Shown here one piece after another: positions 63,541-64,000 of a stretch of DNA of 64,000 bases (the first letter of the stretch is position 1; each line of letters opens with the position of its first letter). The DNA is taken from NCBI RefSeq assembly GCF_033898505.1, contig NZ_JAXAFK010000008.1, positions 33,829 to 97,828 on the forward strand, read 5' to 3'. This stretch comes from Pectobacterium carotovorum (lineage in GTDB: Bacteria; Pseudomonadota; Gammaproteobacteria; Enterobacterales; Enterobacteriaceae). The notes under the pieces are model-generated. The model was given only the letters and a program-made list of their open reading frames with translations. It was not told where the DNA came from and made no database searches. The translations under genes were made by a program, and so were the position numbers.

Positions 63541-63607
63541 CATCTAACTAACTGTATTAATTATAGAATAACCAAAATGAAAAGTCCATTTATAGTCACA
63601 TTTATAA
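63541..63607 (-). promoter_or_regulatory. Conserved promoter/operator block B
   Basis: Minus-strand TGGACT, 17 bp, TATAAT, in the same arrangement as 52711-52777. GGACTTTT / AAAAGTCC arms (63580-63587 and 63606-63615) form an extra inverted repeat over the -35. Confidence 0.65.
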
Positions 63608-63651
63608 GGACTTTTTTCCTATTTTTCTTAGCCTCTTCGCTCACTTTAGGG

Positions 63652-64000
63652 GCGTGAGCAGTGCGCAACGTTCCCCACAAATGCGCGCAGCGCATGACAG
63701 GCGGAAATGTCGCTAAAAATGACTCCAAGGGTTATCCCGCCGGAAGCCCAGCGAAGCTGGTTACAGGCTCATATACCGCCCCGCGCCGACCCTCACCCTG
63801 CCAAGCCCAGCTGACGTTCAGGCGACACATAGCCCCACATTGGCTCGCCGAAGGCGTCCGGTTGATTCGGGCTGGCTGGCGCTCGCGACAGCCAGGGCGT
63901 GATTTACCGGATGCTGTGATGGCCTGCGGCCAGCACATGCAAGCCAGCTCCCCTTATTCACAGCGGGTATTGATGATCGACACACGATATCTAACGAAGC
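63652..64000. repeat. Long direct repeat, copy 2 (runs past the window end)
   Basis: Matches 52822-53170 with three mismatches and is cut by the window edge, so the full repeat is longer. It lies upstream of the operon beginning at 63469. Confidence 0.85.

Overview
The window is plasmid DNA, almost certainly from a self-transmissible plasmid of an enterobacterium (Enterobacterales). It has an IncFII/IncL-M/IncI-type RepA with an antisense-RNA control circuit, an IncI1-type thin (type IV) pilus operon with a PilV shufflon, a complete Dot/Icm-like (type IVB, MPF-I) transfer system, a NikA/NikB relaxosome, and a leading region with ardA, psiB, psiA and a large ParB-like protein. I see no chromosomal housekeeping genes, rRNA, tRNA, insertion sequences, CRISPR arrays or resistance genes. 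The short NikB (643 aa), the MobC-like protein and a primase between traK and traL recall IncL/M plasmids. The pil genes, shufflon and rci recall IncI1. The backbone therefore looks like a mosaic of the two; this is inferred from recalled gene orders.

Layout. 1-2.5 kb: replication. repA is on the minus strand, with the presumed oriV and a hairpin-rich tract beyond its 3' end, and a leader peptide plus antisense RNA at its 5' end. 2.6-3.7 kb: small regulators (NusG-like, DksA/TraR-like, one unknown). 3.7-14.5 kb: pilL to pilV. 14.2-15.9 kb: shufflon with six 19-bp recombination sites and six alternative PilV C-termini. 15.9-17.0 kb: rci. 17.1-37.5 kb: traH-K, a 1407-aa polyvalent primase, then traL-Y. 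37.6-38.2 kb: RelBE-type toxin-antitoxin pair. 38.2-43.6 kb: excA, trbA, trbB, trbC. 43.8-47.0 kb: a small unknown gene, nikB, nikA, the oriT region and a mobC-like gene. 47.2-64 kb: leading region, nearly all on the minus strand, with long structured intergenic spacers.

How it works together. RepA, limited by the antisense RNA, drives replication. NikA/NikB nick oriT, TrbC (DotL-like) couples the DNA to the TraH-TraY channel, and the thin pilus with its switchable PilV tip makes recipient contact. The large primase may accompany the strand. If transfer starts at oriT with nikAB entering last, the plus strand enters first through 47-64 kb. That strand is the template for the minus-strand leading genes, which fits early expression from single-stranded DNA for anti-restriction (ArdA) and SOS suppression (PsiB).

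Most notable observations: (i) an ADP-ribosyltransferase-like domain embedded in the conjugative primase, in an AT-rich insert next to a 48-bp repeat; (ii) Frpo/ssi-like structured DNA before leading-region genes, including a direct repeat of at least 349 bp at 52.8 and 63.65 kb, a roughly 245-nt imperfect palindrome at 48.0-48.26 kb, and a long inverted repeat with a DnaA box before ardA; (iii) a promoter/operator block shared by up to four leading-region genes, one encoding a KorA/TrfB-like repressor; (iv) an overlapping pair, a PAPS-reductase-like enzyme and an unknown 171-aa protein; (v) a HicB-like C-terminal domain on the shufflon recombinase. All family assignments were made by eye from the sequence; no database search was run.
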